Source: Mycobacterium sp. OAS707
GTDB lineage: Bacteria > Actinomycetota > Actinomycetes > Mycobacteriales > Mycobacteriaceae
Assembly: GCF_014873705.1 (NCBI RefSeq)
Contig: NZ_JADBDS010000003.1
Span: 992,001-1,056,000, forward strand
Direction of reading: 5' to 3'
Length of the DNA stretch: 64,000 nucleotides
In this document: one piece after another, positions 16,865 to 26,479 of the stretch
Layout: each line of letters opens with the position of its first letter
Position numbering within the stretch: the first letter of the stretch is position 1
The notes under the pieces: model-generated
The model's input: only the letters and a program-made list of their open reading frames with translations
Told to the model about the DNA's origin: nothing
Databases searched by the model: none
Made by a program: the position numbers and the translations under genes

Positions 16865-18136
16865 GTGAATCAGGTGCCGTCCCGACGCCTTGATCCGCCC
16901 GCCGGGCCCCTGCTGGCCGAGGACGACGGCGCGCTGTTGCACGTGCGCGGTATCCGATACGCGCGGGCCGCCCGCTTCGCTGCGCCGCAGCCTCTTGCCC
17001 CGTGGTCCGATGTCCTCGACGCCACCGCACGCGGCCCGGCGTGTCCGCAGCTGTCATCGCGGTTGGAGTGGGTCACCGGTCCGGTGGTCGAGGGGCTCGC
17101 GATGAGTGAAGACTGCCAAGTCCTGTCGGTGACGGCGCCAAGCGATGCGGACGCCTTGCCCGTCATGGTCTGGCTGCACGGCGGCGCCTACGTGTCCGGC
17201 GGAGGCGAGGCACCGAAGTACGACGCCGACGAACTCGCCAACACCGGTCGCGTCGTCGTGGTCAGGGTCAGCTACCGGCTCGGCGTACTTGGCTACCTCA
17301 GCCCGAGTGGGGTCGACAATCTCGGGCTGCGCGACCAGATCCTTGCGCTGCAATGGGTGCACGACAACATCGCCGCGTTCGGCGGCGACCCAGACCGGGT
17401 GACCGTCTTCGGCCAGTCCGCCGGGGGCGACTCGGTGTTCTCACTGATGCTGTGCGAGCAGGCGGTTGGGTTGTTTCGCCGGGCGATCATGCAGAGCGCG
17501 CCGCTCGGGATCCGCAGTGGCCGCGACGCGATGACGGCCGCGATGCGCACGGCGGCGAAGTCCGTCACCACCGGTGAAGTGCTGGATGCCCAGACCGCAG
17601 CCGCTGCGGCCGCCGCACGCTTCGGAGTGGTCAGCGGCATGCCGTTCGGCCCGATCATGGGGCTCGATCCGCTGCCCGCGGAGTCCGAAGTCGACGAGCG
17701 GTTGGCCGACGCCGCGAAACGCATCGAGCTGCTCGTCGGCTACACCCGCAACGACGGCGCTCCGTTCGCGGCGATGAATGCCCGTGTCGCACGGCTGAAA
17801 CGCTTTGGCGCGCTTGGCCGTATCGCCGAGCGGGTCGCAGCGGCCGCGATGACGCAGCGCGCGTTCGGTAGGAGTGCGCGCCGACTCGCCCGGCAGTGGC
17901 ATGAGTACGGCGGCCGCAGTGCGACGTTCCGCGTTGACTGGTCGCCCTCCGAGATGGGGGCCTGTCACTGCATCGAGTTGCCGCTGTTGTTCGACCCGGC
18001 GCAATGGGTCGATGCGCCGATGCTCGGTGGCCGCCCTATTGACGAACGACTCGCGAAGGCCATGCGCCGCAACTGGACCGGCTTCGCACACAACGGAATC
18101 AGCGGGCTTGATTCGTCGACGCTCCGGTTCGGGTGA
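16865..18136 (+). CDS. Type-B carboxylesterase
   Basis: Alpha/beta-hydrolase of 423 residues in the carboxylesterase-type-B family. It shows the HGGAY oxyanion segment (residues 105-109), the nucleophile elbow GQSAGG with Ser185, and a late His in ACHCIELP. At 423 residues it is shorter than the roughly 500-residue family norm, mainly from trimmed middle and C-terminal loops. There is no signal peptide. The start is the GTG at 16865, with another in-frame GTG at 16874. It follows the MOSC fusion by 21 bp and may be co-transcribed. Its end overlaps the convergent OsmC gene by 38 bp. Confidence 0.85.
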   Translation: MNQVPSRRLDPPAGPLLAEDDGALLHVRGIRYARAARFAAPQPLAPWSDVLDATARGPACPQLSSRLEWVTGPVVEGLAMSEDCQVLSVTAPSDADALPVMVWLHGGAYVSGGGEAPKYDADELANTGRVVVVRVSYRLGVLGYLSPSGVDNLGLRDQILALQWVHDNIAAFGGDPDRVTVFGQSAGGDSVFSLMLCEQAVGLFRRAIMQSAPLGIRSGRDAMTAAMRTAAKSVTTGEVLDAQTAAAAAAARFGVVSGMPFGPIMGLDPLPAESEVDERLADAAKRIELLVGYTRNDGAPFAAMNARVARLKRFGALGRIAERVAAAAMTQRAFGRSARRLARQWHEYGGRSATFRVDWSPSEMGACHCIELPLLFDPAQWVDAPMLGGRPIDERLAKAMRRNWTGFAHNGISGLDSSTLRFG

Positions 18137-18626
18137 CACGGATCGACGGAATTCGCGCCAAGCTTTGTCCCACAACGCAATAACGCTCAGTCAGCTCGGC
18201 AAGCTTGGCCAAGGTCGAGTCGTCGGCATCGGTCTGCAACTCGGCGACGATACTTATGTCCTGCACGCCTATCGGTACGTCACGGTCGATGCCGAGCGTG
18301 CCGCGGGCGTCGAACATGCCGGTAGCGCGCAGCTCGGCGCCGCTGATGTCGACACCCATTGCGGTGGCCACGCTGCGCATCGTGACGCCTGCGCAGGCCA
18401 GCAGGGCCTGCAGCAACATGTCGCCGGAGCAGGCGTCCTCGCCGTCACCGCCGGTGGCCGGATGCAGGCCCGCGCGGGCAGGCCCTGACCATGTCTGAAC
18501 TAACGCCGTCACGCCGTCGGTCTCGAAGGAGGCCTCGGCCGTCAGTGGAGTGCGTGAGCTGCCCGGGTCGTCCCGATACCGCCGCTTGAGCGGCGCCTGC
18601 AAATCCCTGAGAGCGGCTGCGTCCAT
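18099..18626 (-). CDS. OsmC-family protein
   Basis: OsmC/Ohr-fold protein of 175 residues from the ATG at 18626. The family's reactive cysteines are plausible at Cys78 in ALLACAGVTM and the later Cys in ERYCVVGQSL, although the second is not at the classic Ohr position. Such proteins reduce organic hydroperoxides or bind small molecules. It lies just downstream of hrpA on the same strand with a 20-bp gap, so it may be the tail of that transcript. Confidence 0.8.
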   Translation of the reverse strand: MDAAALRDLQAPLKRRYRDDPGSSRTPLTAEASFETDGVTALVQTWSGPARAGLHPATGGDGEDACSGDMLLQALLACAGVTMRSVATAMGVDISGAELRATGMFDARGTLGIDRDVPIGVQDISIVAELQTDADDSTLAKLAELTERYCVVGQSLARIPSIRVTRTGASTNQAR

Positions 18627-18646
18627 TCGGTCATCATGGCAGTCGA

Positions 18647-21600
18647 TCAAGGTGTGATGGCGTCGATTGCCCGGTATATCCGCTGCTCGCTGACCGGCCG
18701 CGCGGTGCCGAGCTGTTGAGCCCACAGGCTGACTCGCAGCTCCTCGATCATCCACCCGATGTCGCGCACATCCTCGGCGGTGGCGCGGGCTGGCGAAAGC
18801 GCTTGCCGCAGTTCGTCATACGCGTCCTCTACCGCGTGCACCCGCTGCATGCGCTCGCTGTCGCCTGCGGCGTCGCGCGGCAACCGCTCGAGTCGGCGGC
18901 CGATCGCGGTGAGATACCGGGTGAGATCGCCGAGACGCGCGGCGCCCGTCGCGGTGACGAACCCCTTCGGCAACAAGCGATCGAGTTGCGCCCGGATGTC
19001 AGCGACGGCGTCGGCCTGCGCGGCGGACGGCTGAGCCGGCAATGCGACCTCCACCTCGTGCACGGCGGCGAGCACCTTCTCCACACGCCCGACGATGTCG
19101 AGCGACGTCGCCGTCAGCGCGTCCCGCACACGACCCCGCACCGCTTCGAACTCCGCACGGCTCCACACCGGCGTCGGAGCCAACACGGCCACCGCGGCAT
19201 CCGCGCAGTCCTCCAGCAGCGCGGCCAACGAACCGTCGGGATTCGCGCCGAGCACCAGGCGGGTACGCGGATTCAACTGCCGTTCAATCGCTTTCACAGG
19301 AGACGCGGCGGTAAGGCGCAGCAGGCGCCGAACACCGGACGCCATCGCGGCGCCCTGCTCAGCCGTCGTGGCGAACACCCGCACATCCACCGCGCCGCCC
19401 GCATCGACGAATGCCGGGAAACCCCGCACGGTGTGCCCACCGCTGACCCGTTCGACGGCGCGCGGCAACTCGTCGAGATCGTCGGGCCAACCGCGCAGCC
19501 CACGTCGCTGGAGTCCGTCGGCGACCGCTTCTGCGACGGCTTGCCGCACGGGAGCGGCCAGTCTCTCCTGCAACGCCGCCAGGTCCTTGCCGCGCGCCAC
19601 CTCGGCGCCGTCCGAAGACTCGACGGCGAACGTGACCCGCAGGTGCGACGGCAACTTGTCCAGGTCGAAGGCGTCGATCGGAACCAGCACACCTGTGCGC
19701 CGCTGCAAAACCCGCTGCAGTGACTGCAGCAGCGGTTCGTCGCCCGGCTCGAGCGTGGTCAGCACCGCCCTCGCCGTGTCGGGGGCGGGAACGAAGTTGC
19801 GGCGCAGGTCTTTTGGCAGCGAGCGAATCAGCGCGGTGATGAGCTCTTCGCGCAGCGCGGGAACATGCCATGCGAACGCCTCGCCGCCAAGGCGCGCAAG
19901 CACTTCGACCGGTACATGCACCGTGATGCCGTCATCCTCGGCGCCTGGCTCGAATTTATAGGTCACCGGAAGCGACAGGTCACCGGCCTGCCAGGTGTCC
20001 GGCCTATCGGTGGCGGCCTCCTCGGTGCGCAGCAGATCGTCACGGGTGAACGTCAGCAGCGCCGGCGTACGGTGCCGCTGCTTTTTCCACCACGCGTCGA
20101 AGTGCCGCGCGGAGACGACATCGGCCGAGATCCTGGCGTCGTAGAAGGCGTAGATGTCGTCGTCGCCGACGATGAGGTCGCGACGGCGGGCGCGTTCCTC
20201 GATCTCCTCCAATTCCTCACGGAGCCGGGCGTTGTCGCGGAGGAAGTGGTGGCGGGTCTGCCAGTCGCCCTCGACAAGCGCGTGCCGGATGAACAGCTCA
20301 CGGGCCAGCTCAGGTTCGATCTGCGCGTAATTGATCCGCCTGCGGGCCACCAGCGGCAGCCCGTAGAGCGTCACCCGTTCGAAGGCCATCACCGCGCCGC
20401 GCTGCGCGTCCCAGTGCGGTTCGCTATAGCTGCGCTGCACCAGATGTTCGGCGAGGCGTTCGATGCCTTCCGGTTCGATGCGCGCCGCGATCCTGCCGTA
20501 GAGCCTGCTGGTTTCGACGAGCTCGGCGACCACGACCCAGCTTGGCGGCCGCTTGGTGAGGACCGAGCCGGGGGCGAGGACGAATCGCGTGTTCCGTGCG
20601 CCCGTGTACTCGCGGGAATCGCCCTCCCTCAGTCCGAGGTGCGAAAGCAGCCCTGCGGTCAGCGCGGCGTGGATGCTGGCGGGTGAGGCGTCCTCGTCCG
20701 ACTCCCGGATGCCGATGTCACGGGCGATGCTGCGCAGCTGCCCGGTGAGATCCTGCCACTCGCGGATGCGCAGGTAGTGCAGGAACTCCTCGCGGCACAT
20801 CCGACGAAATGCGTTGCCGGAGCGTTCTTTTCGTTGCTCGCGCAGGTAGCGCCACAGGTTCAGGTACGAGATGAAGTCCGAGCGCTCGTCGGCGAACCGC
20901 GCGTGTTTCTGCCGCGCCGCCTCCTCGCGATCGGCAGGCCGCTCGCGTGGGTCCGGAATGGACAGCGCCGCGGCCAGCACCAGCACCTCACGCACACAGC
21001 CCTCGGTGTCGGCTTGCAGGATCATCCTGCCGATCCGCGGGTCGAGCGGCAGCCGCGCGAGCCTGCGTCCGACCTCCGTGATCGACCCGTCCCGGTCGAA
21101 GGCACCCAATTCCTGCAGCAGCAGCACCCCGTCGCGGATGCTGCGCTTATCCGGCGGATCGAGGAAACCGAACTTCTCGACCTCGCCCAGCCCCAAGGCG
21201 GCCATCTGCAGGATCACCGCAGCAAGGTTGGTGCGCAGGATCTCGGGATCGGTGAACCGCGGCCGTGACGCGAAGTCCTCTTCGGAGTACAGCCGGATGC
21301 ACACACCGGGCGCGACGCGACCCGAGCGCCCAGCCCGCTGTGCGGCGGACGCCTGCGAGATCGGTTCGATCGGCAGCCGCTGCACCTTCGTCCTGCGGCT
21401 GTAGCGCGAGATCCGCGCGGTGCCGGGATCCACGACGTAGCGGATGCCGGGCACCGTCAGCGACGTCTCGGCGACGTTGGTCGCGAGCACCACGCGCCTG
21501 CCGGTGTGCGGCGCAAAAACCTTCTGCTGCTCGGCCGTCGGTAACCGGGCATACAGCGGCAGCACTTCGGTGGTCTTCAGATCTCGCAATGCGTCTGCGG

Positions 21601-22543
21601 TGTCGCGGATTTCGCGTTCGCCGGACAGGAACACCAGCACGTCGCCGGGCGGCTCCTTCTCGAGCTCGTTGACGGCGTCGACGATCGCCTCGGTCTGATC
21701 CCGCATCTCGGTGCGAATCACGTCATGGTCAGGATCGTCGGGATCCTCGTCGCTGTCGTCGGTCCGAACGGCGACTTCCAGTGGGCGATAACGGATTTCA
21801 ACTGGATAGGTTCTACCGGACACCTCGACGATGGGCGCTTGACCGAAGTGTGCCGCGAACCGCTCTGGTTCGATGGTGGCCGACGTGACGATCACCTTGA
21901 GGTCGGGCCTGCGCGGCAGCAGCTCGCGTAGATACCCGAGCAGGAAATCGATGTTGAGGCTGCGCTCGTGCGCCTCGTCGAGAATCAGTGTGTCGTAGCG
22001 CAACAGCCGCCGGTCACGCTGGATCTCCGCCAGCAGGATGCCATCGGTCATGAGCTTCACCAATGTGCGGTCGCTGGCCTGGTCGGTGAATCGGACCGTG
22101 TAGCCGACGGCGTCGCCGAGCGGCGTGCCGAGTTCGTCGGCGATGCGCTGGCCGACGGTGCGGGCGGCGAGCCGGCGCGGCTGCGTGTGCCCGATGGTGC
22201 CGCGAATGCCACGGCCCAACTCCAGGCAGATCTTCGGCAGCTGAGTCGTCTTGCCCGAGCCGGTCTCACCTGCGACGACCACCACTTGGTTGTTGGCGAT
22301 CGCCGCGGCGATCTCGTCACGCCGATCGCTGACCGGCAGATCCGGGTAGGTGATCTCAGGAACGGCCGCCAGTCGGGTGGCGACCAACGCCTCGGCTGCG
22401 GCGAACTGCTCGACGATCTGCTGCAGCTTCTCGGGGCCGACCCGGCCCCGCATGTTCTTCAGACGACGACCGAGCCGGGCGGCGTCGCGGATTGTCAGGC
22501 CGTCGAGGCGCTTTCGTAGCTCGGAGACAGACGGCTCGGACAC
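18647..22543 (-). CDS. hrpA: ATP-dependent RNA helicase HrpA
   Basis: DEAH-box RNA helicase of 1298 residues, the normal HrpA length. Walker A GETGSGKT is at residues 92-99, the DEAH box at 189-192, and TSATIEP is motif III. HrpA's downstream OB-fold and large C-terminal DUF3418 region are present. HrpA rescues stalled ribosomes and unwinds mRNA structures in enterobacteria. The GTG start at 22543 gives the MSEPSVSELRKRL N-terminus; a longer in-frame extension to 22960 runs back across the upstream metF coding region in another frame and is not real. It follows metF by 11 bp. Confidence 0.93.
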   Translation of the reverse strand: MSEPSVSELRKRLDGLTIRDAARLGRRLKNMRGRVGPEKLQQIVEQFAAAEALVATRLAAVPEITYPDLPVSDRRDEIAAAIANNQVVVVAGETGSGKTTQLPKICLELGRGIRGTIGHTQPRRLAARTVGQRIADELGTPLGDAVGYTVRFTDQASDRTLVKLMTDGILLAEIQRDRRLLRYDTLILDEAHERSLNIDFLLGYLRELLPRRPDLKVIVTSATIEPERFAAHFGQAPIVEVSGRTYPVEIRYRPLEVAVRTDDSDEDPDDPDHDVIRTEMRDQTEAIVDAVNELEKEPPGDVLVFLSGEREIRDTADALRDLKTTEVLPLYARLPTAEQQKVFAPHTGRRVVLATNVAETSLTVPGIRYVVDPGTARISRYSRRTKVQRLPIEPISQASAAQRAGRSGRVAPGVCIRLYSEEDFASRPRFTDPEILRTNLAAVILQMAALGLGEVEKFGFLDPPDKRSIRDGVLLLQELGAFDRDGSITEVGRRLARLPLDPRIGRMILQADTEGCVREVLVLAAALSIPDPRERPADREEAARQKHARFADERSDFISYLNLWRYLREQRKERSGNAFRRMCREEFLHYLRIREWQDLTGQLRSIARDIGIRESDEDASPASIHAALTAGLLSHLGLREGDSREYTGARNTRFVLAPGSVLTKRPPSWVVVAELVETSRLYGRIAARIEPEGIERLAEHLVQRSYSEPHWDAQRGAVMAFERVTLYGLPLVARRRINYAQIEPELARELFIRHALVEGDWQTRHHFLRDNARLREELEEIEERARRRDLIVGDDDIYAFYDARISADVVSARHFDAWWKKQRHRTPALLTFTRDDLLRTEEAATDRPDTWQAGDLSLPVTYKFEPGAEDDGITVHVPVEVLARLGGEAFAWHVPALREELITALIRSLPKDLRRNFVPAPDTARAVLTTLEPGDEPLLQSLQRVLQRRTGVLVPIDAFDLDKLPSHLRVTFAVESSDGAEVARGKDLAALQERLAAPVRQAVAEAVADGLQRRGLRGWPDDLDELPRAVERVSGGHTVRGFPAFVDAGGAVDVRVFATTAEQGAAMASGVRRLLRLTAASPVKAIERQLNPRTRLVLGANPDGSLAALLEDCADAAVAVLAPTPVWSRAEFEAVRGRVRDALTATSLDIVGRVEKVLAAVHEVEVALPAQPSAAQADAVADIRAQLDRLLPKGFVTATGAARLGDLTRYLTAIGRRLERLPRDAAGDSERMQRVHAVEDAYDELRQALSPARATAEDVRDIGWMIEELRVSLWAQQLGTARPVSEQRIYRAIDAITP

Positions 22544-22554
22544 TGACGGCCAGG

Positions 22555-23448
22555 CTAGCCCTTGTCCGGTGACCAGTAGTCGAGCATCTCCGCGAACGTC
22601 TCGAACGCGGGCGCCGACGCGCCGTAGGCCGCCTCGAGGTGGATGCTCAGCGGGAAGCCGAGGTCGGCGACGCCGTCGATGACGCGCTTGTACAGGTCGA
22701 TCATCAGCTTGCGTTTCTGCGCCGGGTCGGTCTCGGCCAGCTGCGTGACGAATGCCTGCTCGTCGGCAACTGCCGGATTGCCGGGATCCTGAATCAGCCA
22801 GTTGATCAACCCGATTCGCGTCTCGACCTTCGGTACGAACCCGAACGACAGCAGGATCTCGGGGCGGTGGTCGGTGGTCTTCGCGAACTCGGTCAGGAAC
22901 CCGACGATCGCGTCGGAGTACAGCAGCTGGGTCATGCCATATGTCGCGCCCTGGCCGCACTTGAAGTTGAACCGGCCGTGTTCTCCCTCACGGGTGGGGA
23001 TCAGGATCGCGCCGCGGTTGGGCACGAGCTGGTCGTAGAGAGACAGCGCATCGGTGGGCGCGACGCCGGACCCCTCGCCGTCGCTCATTGTGCGCGGCAC
23101 GCCGACGAACGCGATGCCGTCGAAGCCCGCGTCGCGCAGATCGGTCAGCCGGTGACGCAGCGAGTCCTCGTCCATGAACGCGGTGACCTGCGTGCACAGC
23201 CCCTTCATCCCCGGCAACTCACCCTTGATGAGGTTCCAGAAGTCCAGCACGTCCAGGCGGGGCTTCATCTCGACGGGACGGTCGTCGTCCTCTTCGATCA
23301 TGCCCGGGATCATCACGTGTCCGATGCGGCCGTCGATGCCGGTTTCCTTGGAAAACCGCAGCACCTTGCGCGCTTCGTCCACGGCCTGCTCGGGACCGAG
23401 GTCGGCATTCGGCGGGACCAACTCGAACGCGACGGTGTTGAGGGTCAA
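22555..23448 (-). CDS. Mycobacterial-type methylenetetrahydrofolate reductase (Rv2172c-like)
   Basis: TIM-barrel folate enzyme of 297 residues, shaped like M. tuberculosis Rv2172c and M. smegmatis non-canonical MTHFRs that work without flavin. It reduces 5,10-methylene-THF to 5-methyl-THF for methionine synthesis. The blocks NTVAFELVPPN, CTQVTAFMD and GVPRTMSDGEG are family-like. I chose the TTG at 23448, because AGGAGC sits eight bases before it and family members start MTLNT. An ATG at 23463 would put that Shine-Dalgarno sequence inside the gene. It is probably in one transcript with hrpA. Confidence 0.85.
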   Translation of the reverse strand: MTLNTVAFELVPPNADLGPEQAVDEARKVLRFSKETGIDGRIGHVMIPGMIEEDDDRPVEMKPRLDVLDFWNLIKGELPGMKGLCTQVTAFMDEDSLRHRLTDLRDAGFDGIAFVGVPRTMSDGEGSGVAPTDALSLYDQLVPNRGAILIPTREGEHGRFNFKCGQGATYGMTQLLYSDAIVGFLTEFAKTTDHRPEILLSFGFVPKVETRIGLINWLIQDPGNPAVADEQAFVTQLAETDPAQKRKLMIDLYKRVIDGVADLGFPLSIHLEAAYGASAPAFETFAEMLDYWSPDKG

Positions 23449-23603
23449 GAGGTTGCTCCTCATTGCATGACTGCTCCGACCGGAAGACGACGATGACCGC
23501 CGGGGAGGACCAGATTTCACTGTTGCGATCGAGATTAGCGACTGACCGGTAGCCGATGCTCGCCCCCCACGACGCGAGTGGCAGCTATTGATTCCCCCGT
23601 CGC

Positions 23604-23634
23604 GATCCTGCCACGGCTGGTAGAGATCCTGCCA
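23604..23634 (+). promoter_or_regulatory. Direct repeat in the metF / secreted peptide intergenic region
   Basis: GATCCTGCCA occurs twice, at 23604-23613 and 23625-23634, with a 21-bp period, about two helical turns. It lies in the roughly 280-bp gap between the divergent MTHFR gene and the secreted-peptide gene, about 100 bp upstream of the latter. A tandem activator or repressor site is possible; no known motif recognised. The rest of the gap holds no convincing gene. Confidence 0.35.
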
Positions 23635-23730
23635 ACGGGATGACCGCCGTCTACCTGGGCGTTTCACCCAGCAGACGGGAAACGCCGATTCGACGGCACT
23701 CCCCCAAGACCGCCGAAGGAGGCGCCCCAC

Positions 23731-23943
23731 ATGAAGAAGATCACCTTTGCCACCGGGGTCTCGACCGCGCTGGCGGCACTGGCTATCGCACTGGCAGGCC
23801 CGGCCGCATCGGATGCAGGCAGCGGCTCGAATGTTCCAAAGCCCGCTCCCGTGTATCCGCAGTCGAGTTTCGGTGGCGCGAACCCGTACACGCCATACGG
23901 CGTCGACCCCTACGTCCCTTACGGGGTGTGGTCGCAGCACTGA
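23731..23943 (+). CDS. Small secreted Pro/Tyr-rich protein
   Basis: Exported protein of 70 residues. The signal peptide MKKITFATGVSTALAALAIA is cleaved near PAASDA at about residue 27. The mature part of some 43 residues has a repeated YTPYGVDPYVPYGV pattern and ends in WSQH. A strong ribosome site GAAGGAGG precedes the ATG. It shares its signal peptide style and a His/Trp-containing end with the tiny secreted protein at 14803. No function is known; the Pro-Tyr pattern suggests an extended cell-envelope peptide. Confidence 0.75.
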   Translation: MKKITFATGVSTALAALAIALAGPAASDAGSGSNVPKPAPVYPQSSFGGANPYTPYGVDPYVPYGVWSQH

Positions 23944-23947
23944 GCGG

Positions 23948-24466
23948 CTAGAGGTTGGCGAGTACCTTCGTCAGCCCGTCTTCCACGGTCGCGGGCGGGG
24001 ACCCGGCGGTGACGTAGGCGATCATGACCGTCGGTCCCTGCGCGTAGGTATAACCCTCGGCCGTCAACGGAACATTGAAGTGCGTCAGCACATCTTCGCC
24101 GAGCCGCTGGGATTCGCTTGGCAGGCCGACGCCGTCGCGCGTCTTGGCTGACAAGGTCTCCAGATACTTGTGGACGTACGCATCACCATTGCCCGATTTG
24201 ACTTGGCCCGCAAGCACTCTGAGCACCGGGATGCCGTTCTGGCTCACGACGCCTGCCGTTAGATCGTCGAACTCCTGACTCGCGACCGTGGGGTCGACAT
24301 CCGCCGGGCGTATTTCCGTGACGGTGAAGCCGGGAAGTTCGGAGAACGGCGACGCCGGTCCTGCTGAGGCGGTCGTCGTCGACGCGCACGCGGCGCACGT
24401 CGCGACGACGGCGGCCACGAACGTCGCAGCCTTGATCCGCGTGGCATGAGGCACAATTGGCAGCAT
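23948..24466 (-). CDS. Putative lipoprotein, LpqN/LpqT-like architecture
   Basis: Exported protein of 172 residues with a hydrophobic N-terminus and two candidate lipidated cysteines, Cys24 and Cys27, in VVATCAACAS. The mature region of about 140 residues (FTVTEIRPADVDPTVASQEFDDL, AYVTAGSPPATVEDGLTKVL) has the length and layout of mycobacterial LpqN-like lipoproteins, but the match is not certain. The ATG at 24466 is used; a GTG at 24454 is an alternative. Its 5' end is only 3 bp from that of the divergent lipoprotein gene. Confidence 0.65.
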   Translation of the reverse strand: MLPIVPHATRIKAATFVAAVVATCAACASTTTASAGPASPFSELPGFTVTEIRPADVDPTVASQEFDDLTAGVVSQNGIPVLRVLAGQVKSGNGDAYVHKYLETLSAKTRDGVGLPSESQRLGEDVLTHFNVPLTAEGYTYAQGPTVMIAYVTAGSPPATVEDGLTKVLANL

Positions 24467-24469
24467 CCG

Positions 24470-24976
24470 ATGAGGGCCTTGGAAGATTCTTGGCGTTCCG
24501 CGGCCGGCTGCCTGGCTGCGCTGATCATGCTGACGGCGTGCGGTGCGAAAGGCACCACGCCGGCGACCACGAGCACGGCGGCGACGCGCTCTGTTGCCGA
24601 AACCACGGCTACCTCCGTGGCCGCAGAGGGCCCGCAACTCAAGAAGTGGATCGACCTGCAGGTCGGCGATTGTCTGGCCGATCCGCCGCCGGTCGACCCG
24701 GGCGTTGTGATGGTGTCGGTCGTCGACTGCGCGATACCGCATGCCGCCGAGGTATACCTGCGCACCGACGTCGAGGTCAACGCCGCGGTCGCCGACGTCG
24801 CCGATCGGCAGTGCAACGCGGGACTCACGCAATACAGCGGCGGCGGGCCGTTCGCGATGACCTACCTGATCGACTCCAACCAGGACCGGACGTCGGCCGA
24901 CCCGCTGCCGAGCACCGTGATCTGCCTGCTTCAGGCGTCAAACGGGGGACCGCTGACAGGGTCGGCCCACCGCTAG
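24470..24976 (+). CDS. Putative lipoprotein with septum-formation-like domain
   Basis: Exported protein of 168 residues. The lipobox LTAC puts the lipidated cysteine at Cys24, followed by a Thr/Ala-rich linker. The mature domain has the pattern VGDC, then VVDCAIPHAAEV, then a Cys in DRQCNAG and one in VICLLQ, matching the septum-formation-type domain (PF13845-like) with two expected disulphides. Such proteins are thought to sit at the outer face of the membrane. The in-frame ATG at 24446 is a possible longer start but would overlap the divergent gene. Confidence 0.7.
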   Translation: MRALEDSWRSAAGCLAALIMLTACGAKGTTPATTSTAATRSVAETTATSVAAEGPQLKKWIDLQVGDCLADPPPVDPGVVMVSVVDCAIPHAAEVYLRTDVEVNAAVADVADRQCNAGLTQYSGGGPFAMTYLIDSNQDRTSADPLPSTVICLLQASNGGPLTGSAHR

Positions 24977-25024
24977 GCCGAAACGCATTGCATCACAACG
25001 ACTGCGCATCCGTAACCTGGATGA

Positions 25025-26479
25025 GTGAGCCTTGCACCGAAAGCCGCCGTCGTGCTGGACGACCGGTTCGTCCGCGCGCTGCCGGAGATGGCGGTGCAGT
25101 GGCAGGCCGATGCGCCGCCCGATCCGCGGCTGTTGGTGCTGAACACGCCACTTGCCGCCGACCTGGGGCTGGACGCCGACTGGTTACAGAGTCCCGACGG
25201 GCTGCGCTTCCTGGTCGGCGCCGCGGTGCCCGACGGCGCCACGCCCGTCGCGCAGGCATATGCGGGCCATCAGTTCGGCGGATTCGTGCCACGCCTCGGT
25301 GACGGTCGGGCGCTGTTACTCGGTGAGCTCACCGGCACCGAAGGCGGCATCCGCGATCTGCACCTCAAGGGCTCGGGGCGCACGCCGTTCGCCCGGGGCG
25401 GCGACGGCCTTGCTGCGGTCGGCCCGATGCTGCGCGAGTACGTCATCAGCGAGGCGATGCACGCGCTCGGCATTCCCACCACCCGCTCGTTGGCTGTCGT
25501 GGCGACGGGTCGCACCGTGATCCGCGAGACGCCGTTGCCCGGCGCGGTGCTCGCGCGGGTCGCGAGCAGCCATCTGCGGGTCGGCAGTTTTCAGTACGCG
25601 GCAACAGCGGGCGACACCGACCTGGTTCGTCGGCTCGCCGACCACGCCATCGTCCGCCACCACCCTGGCGCGGCTGCAGCGGACAACCCTTACCGCGCGC
25701 TGTTCGAGGCCGTCGTCGCCGCGCAGGCGTCGCTGGTGGCGCAGTGGATGCTCGTCGGGTTCGTGCACGGGGTGATGAACACCGACAACATGACGATCTC
25801 CGGCGAGACCATCGATTACGGCCCGTGCGCGTTCATGGAGGCCTACGACCCTGCGACGGTGTTCAGCTCGATCGATTCCTGGGGCCGATACGCATACGGA
25901 CAACAGCCGGCGGTGGCCGCGTGGAACCTGGCCAGGTTCGCCGAGACCTTGCTGCCGCTGTTCTCCGACGATCCCGACCAGGCGCTCACCCTTGCCCAGG
26001 AGTCACTCGACGGGTTCCGCCGCGAGTACGTCGCCGCATACACCTCGGGCATGCGCGCCAAGCTCGGCCTACGCGGTGACGACGACATCACGGGTTTGAT
26101 CACCGAACTGCTCGAGCATCTCGAGCAGAGCCATGTCGATCACACGTCGTTCTACCGAGCCCTCGGCCTTTCTGCGCGCGGTGACGACGAACCGGCGCGC
26201 GGGTTGTTCGTGGACCTGGCCGGGTTCGACGGGTGGCTGGCGCGGTGGCGCGCACTGGATCCGGATCCCGATGCGATGGATCGGGTCAACCCGGTGTACA
26301 TCCCGCGCAACCACTTGGTCGAGGAAGCGCTGGCGGCGGCGACCGACGGCGACCTCGATCCACTGTCGCGGCTACTCACAGCGGTCACCGCGCCGTATGA
26401 CGAACGGCAAGGGCTCGATCGCTACGCCGAGCCTGCGCCCGACGACTTCGGCTCCTACCGAACCTTCTGCGGTACCTAG
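25025..26479 (+). CDS. selO: Protein adenylyltransferase SelO (YdiU/UPF0061)
   Basis: Pseudokinase-fold enzyme of 484 residues that transfers AMP from ATP to protein hydroxyls. The motif [15 protein letters not shown] and the metal-binding MNTDNM region followed by IDYGP are as expected. The C-terminus ends RTFCGT, with Cys at the site that is selenocysteine in animal SelO. In bacteria SelO is tied to the oxidative-stress response through S-glutathionylation-linked targets; mycobacteria lack glutathione, so the targets would differ. GTG start at 25025, overlapping an out-of-frame ATG at 25021. It converges with the CitE-like gene with a 4-bp overlap. Confidence 0.93.
   Translation: MSLAPKAAVVLDDRFVRALPEMAVQWQADAPPDPRLLVLNTPLAADLGLDADWLQSPDGLRFLVGAAVPDGATPVAQAYAGHQFGGFVPRLGDGRALLLGELTGTEGGIRDLHLKGSGRTPFARGGDGLAAVGPMLREYVISEAMHALGIPTTRSLAVVATGRTVIRETPLPGAVLARVASSHLRVGSFQYAATAGDTDLVRRLADHAIVRHHPGAAAADNPYRALFEAVVAAQASLVAQWMLVGFVHGVMNTDNMTISGETIDYGPCAFMEAYDPATVFSSIDSWGRYAYGQQPAVAAWNLARFAETLLPLFSDDPDQALTLAQESLDGFRREYVAAYTSGMRAKLGLRGDDDITGLITELLEHLEQSHVDHTSFYRALGLSARGDDEPARGLFVDLAGFDGWLARWRALDPDPDAMDRVNPVYIPRNHLVEEALAAATDGDLDPLSRLLTAVTAPYDERQGLDRYAEPAPDDFGSYRTFCGT

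Noticed and set aside
22544-22960. 139-residue N-terminal extension of hrpA
   Set aside because: It overlaps the metF coding region in another frame, and HrpA family length is already met from the GTG at 22543.
23464-23730. Riboswitch or B12/SAM element upstream of the MTHFR gene
   Set aside because: No conserved riboswitch core or long paired structure was visible; only short repeats.
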